Part shown: in pieces, positions 62,779-64,000 of the stretch
Layout of the letters: each line of letters begins with the position of its first letter
How positions within the stretch are numbered: the first letter of the stretch is position 1
NCBI RefSeq assembly: GCF_004345855.1
Contig: NZ_SLXN01000013.1
Span: 1 to 64,000 of the forward strand
From: Sphingomonas sp. BK235
GTDB taxonomy: Bacteria; Pseudomonadota; Alphaproteobacteria; Sphingomonadales; Sphingomonadaceae
Reading direction: 5' to 3'
Length of the DNA: 64,000 bases
The notes under the pieces: model-generated
What the model saw: only the letters and a program-made list of their open reading frames with translations
The model's database searches: none
Told to the model about the DNA's origin: nothing
Made by a program: the position numbers and the translations under genes

Positions 62779-63145
62779 GCATGCCCGAATGAACTAGCGA
62801 TCGGCGTTGGGCGAAAGCAAATATTTTCATGCCGCTTTATACAACCAGCTCACTAACGACATCCTCGCGAGAAAATCTATCGAAATGATCGACGAGGAAG
62901 CCCTCGTCTCCTTGCCGGATCGATCGATCAGGATCGCGGTCGTAATGACCGGGCACCTACACATCGCCACTTAGCCGAACCAGCGGCCACCAGATGCATG
63001 AGGATATCCACAAGCTCTTGAGATGGCTCTCTGGTTGTAAGCGGCATGGCTCCCTCCGGCGTACGCCCCCCTCCCCTTTGAGCCTGACCGTCGCGGCTGC
63101 CGTACCGAAACGCTCCTTGTGCGTAAACGGCTCGGAGATCATCGG
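62779..63145. other. Mostly non-coding region beside repA
   Basis: About 370 bases between the transglycosylase and repA stop codons. I looked for iterons, AT-rich repeats and DnaA boxes and saw no convincing array. It holds the possible 39-codon gene and a purine tract at 63065-63079 (message sense). Confidence 0.5.
62928..63047 (-). CDS. Possible 39-codon small protein
   Basis: MPLTTREPSQELVDILMHLV... to a TGA at 62928. The only support is its leader: the same purine tract, the palindrome GGCGTACGCC, GGAGGGAG and ATG order as the other backbone genes. The protein itself has no recognisable feature after the first 22 residues, so the call is weak. Confidence 0.28.
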   Translation of the reverse strand: MPLTTREPSQELVDILMHLVAAGSAKWRCVGARSLRPRS

Positions 63146-64000
63146 TCAGTCGTCCATGCGGTTCGCGCGGCGCTCAGCATACTTCAGGACAAACGCTTCC
63201 CAGACGCGGAGCCACTCCCCATCGGAGCGAGTGCGGGTAAAATTAGGACAGCCCTTGCGAAAGGCTGCCGCCATGTCGTCGACTGACCATGGATGTCCCT
63301 TTGTGAGGCCTATCTGACGAAACTTCGCCTCCCGTGCTCCGTACGCGAGCGAACCCGATGGAAAAGACAGGAGAGGCTCTGCTTTTACGTGATCGCTGCT
63401 TGACGCCCTCCGACGTGGTCCGACCGATGATCTCGGTTCCGTTGCTGTAGCCGGAGGTCCCATCAGTCGTAGATGCCGACCAACGAGCTTGCGCTCGAGC
63501 GGCGCAGGTGACGGATGCAGCACGACTTTGCGCCCGGACAGGTCGACGTTTGCATTAGGGTATACCGCGGACACGATCTGCATGGTCTCGCGTACGGTCT
63601 GCCGGAAACGCTTGCTGTCGGCCTCGTTGCCGAGGTGCTTGGCCAGCTGATCCCAGGAGATCACCTGCCCCTTGTCGGAGGCGATGCGCGGGAGGCGATA
63701 TGCCAGATAAGTGTATAGATCGAGCGCCGTTGGGGTTCCCTTCAACTCCCGAATGGCGACCTCGTTGAGCGGCACGGCATGTTCGATCAGGTGGCTGTAG
63801 AATGCCTCTGACATCCGAATTTCGCGTGCAAACGCGCCATTCTTATCGAGCGACCCCGCATATTCGTTGGAGATTTTGACATCCCGGACCGCGAAAGCAT
63901 TGTCGCCAGCTTCAGTGCCGTCCCAACGGATCTGCCACTCGCAAGCGAGCAGACGATCGACCTGCTCGCGCATAAGGTTAGCGGTTCCGCGTGGACCGTA
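63146..64000 (-). CDS. repA: Plasmid replication initiator RepA, 5' end outside window
   Basis: The readable part is 284 residues and the frame runs open to the window edge, where it reads YGPRGTANLMREQVDRLLACEW. This corresponds to the 'GG..G....+..Q+.RL....i' block in the middle of RepA_C proteins, so the N-terminal region is missing. EIRMSEAFYSHLIEHAVPLNEVAIRELKGTPTALDLYTYLAYRLPRI and ISWDQLAKHLGNEADSKRFRQTVRETMQIVSAVYPNANVDLSGRKVVLHPSP are the characteristic winged-helix segments. It starts plasmid replication at a nearby origin. An internal ATG at 63973 is too late to be the true start. Confidence 0.9.
   Translation of the reverse strand, partial: YGPRGTANLMREQVDRLLACEWQIRWDGTEAGDNAFAVRDVKISNEYAGSLDKNGAFAREIRMSEAFYSHLIEHAVPLNEVAIRELKGTPTALDLYTYLAYRLPRIASDKGQVISWDQLAKHLGNEADSKRFRQTVRETMQIVSAVYPNANVDLSGRKVVLHPSPAPLERKLVGRHLRLMGPPATATEPRSSVGPRRRASSSDHVKAEPLLSFPSGSLAYGAREAKFRQIGLTKGHPWSVDDMAAAFRKGCPNFTRTRSDGEWLRVWEAFVLKYAERRANRMDD

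Noticed and set aside
1-64000. CRISPR arrays, tRNA genes and integron attC arrays
   Set aside because: No regularly spaced repeats, no cloverleaf with conserved loops and no integron integrase were found. The leader stem-loops are too short and lack attC core sites.

Overview
The window is high-G+C, gene-dense DNA that reads as part of an alphaproteobacterial plasmid, most likely from a sphingomonad. Supporting signs are a RepA-type replication initiator running off the right edge, a ParB-like protein, ArdC antirestriction, a strawberry-notch-type methyltransferase/helicase, a MucR-like regulator, a DUF6356 protein, and a TonB receptor beside secreted peptidases. No tRNA, rRNA or CRISPR array was seen.

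Layout. (1) 0.15-2.8 kb: a small membrane protein, an IS1202/ISNCY-type transposase and an ExbD-like secreted protein. (2) 3.1-10.3 kb: a divalent-cation efflux block on the minus strand (CDF transporter, His-rich exported protein, CzcC, CzcB, CzcA) with a divergent MerR regulator and a 15-bp dyad between them. (3) 10.3-13.6 kb: an arsRCBNH arsenic operon with overlapping genes. (4) 13.7-31.7 kb: a catabolic island. An IclR gene leads a plus-strand run in which most neighbours overlap by 4-8 bases: PanE-like dehydrogenase, SDR, polysaccharide-deacetylase-like hydrolase, exported amidohydrolase, MHS transporter, exported M14 peptidase, nitrilase, creatininase-like amidase, RraA-like protein and Lrp/AsnC regulator. 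A PLP lyase, TonB receptor, TauE/SafE permease and DUF6356 protein follow, and a divergent M20 peptidase precedes. I read this as outer-membrane import, periplasmic trimming, inner-membrane uptake, cytoplasmic amide hydrolysis, then oxidation or cleavage of a peptide- or amide-like compound whose identity I cannot state.

(5) 32-62.8 kb: plasmid backbone, mostly on the minus strand. It holds a Phd/PemK-like toxin-antitoxin pair, a C5 cytosine methyltransferase with six tandem repeats in its target-recognition region, a frame-disrupted CPBP protease gene, a PAS/chemotaxis-type protein, DUF3768, a PP-loop ATPase beside a GHKL ATPase, many unknown proteins (several with an RMF-like motif), a thermonuclease, DUF7007, DUF6927, ArdC, ParB, MucR, DUF2971, the Sno protein, a CHC2/Toprim primase-like protein, DUF1173 and a lytic transglycosylase. 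(6) 63.1-64 kb: the RepA gene, cut by the window end.

Two structural signals are not explained by gene calls. First, the metal, arsenic and catabolic cargo lies between two direct copies of a ~140-bp IS-end-like repeat (602-740 and 31908-32047). Second, at least eight backbone genes share a leader: a purine-rich tract (mRNA sense), a short stem-loop, then a Shine-Dalgarno sequence and ATG.
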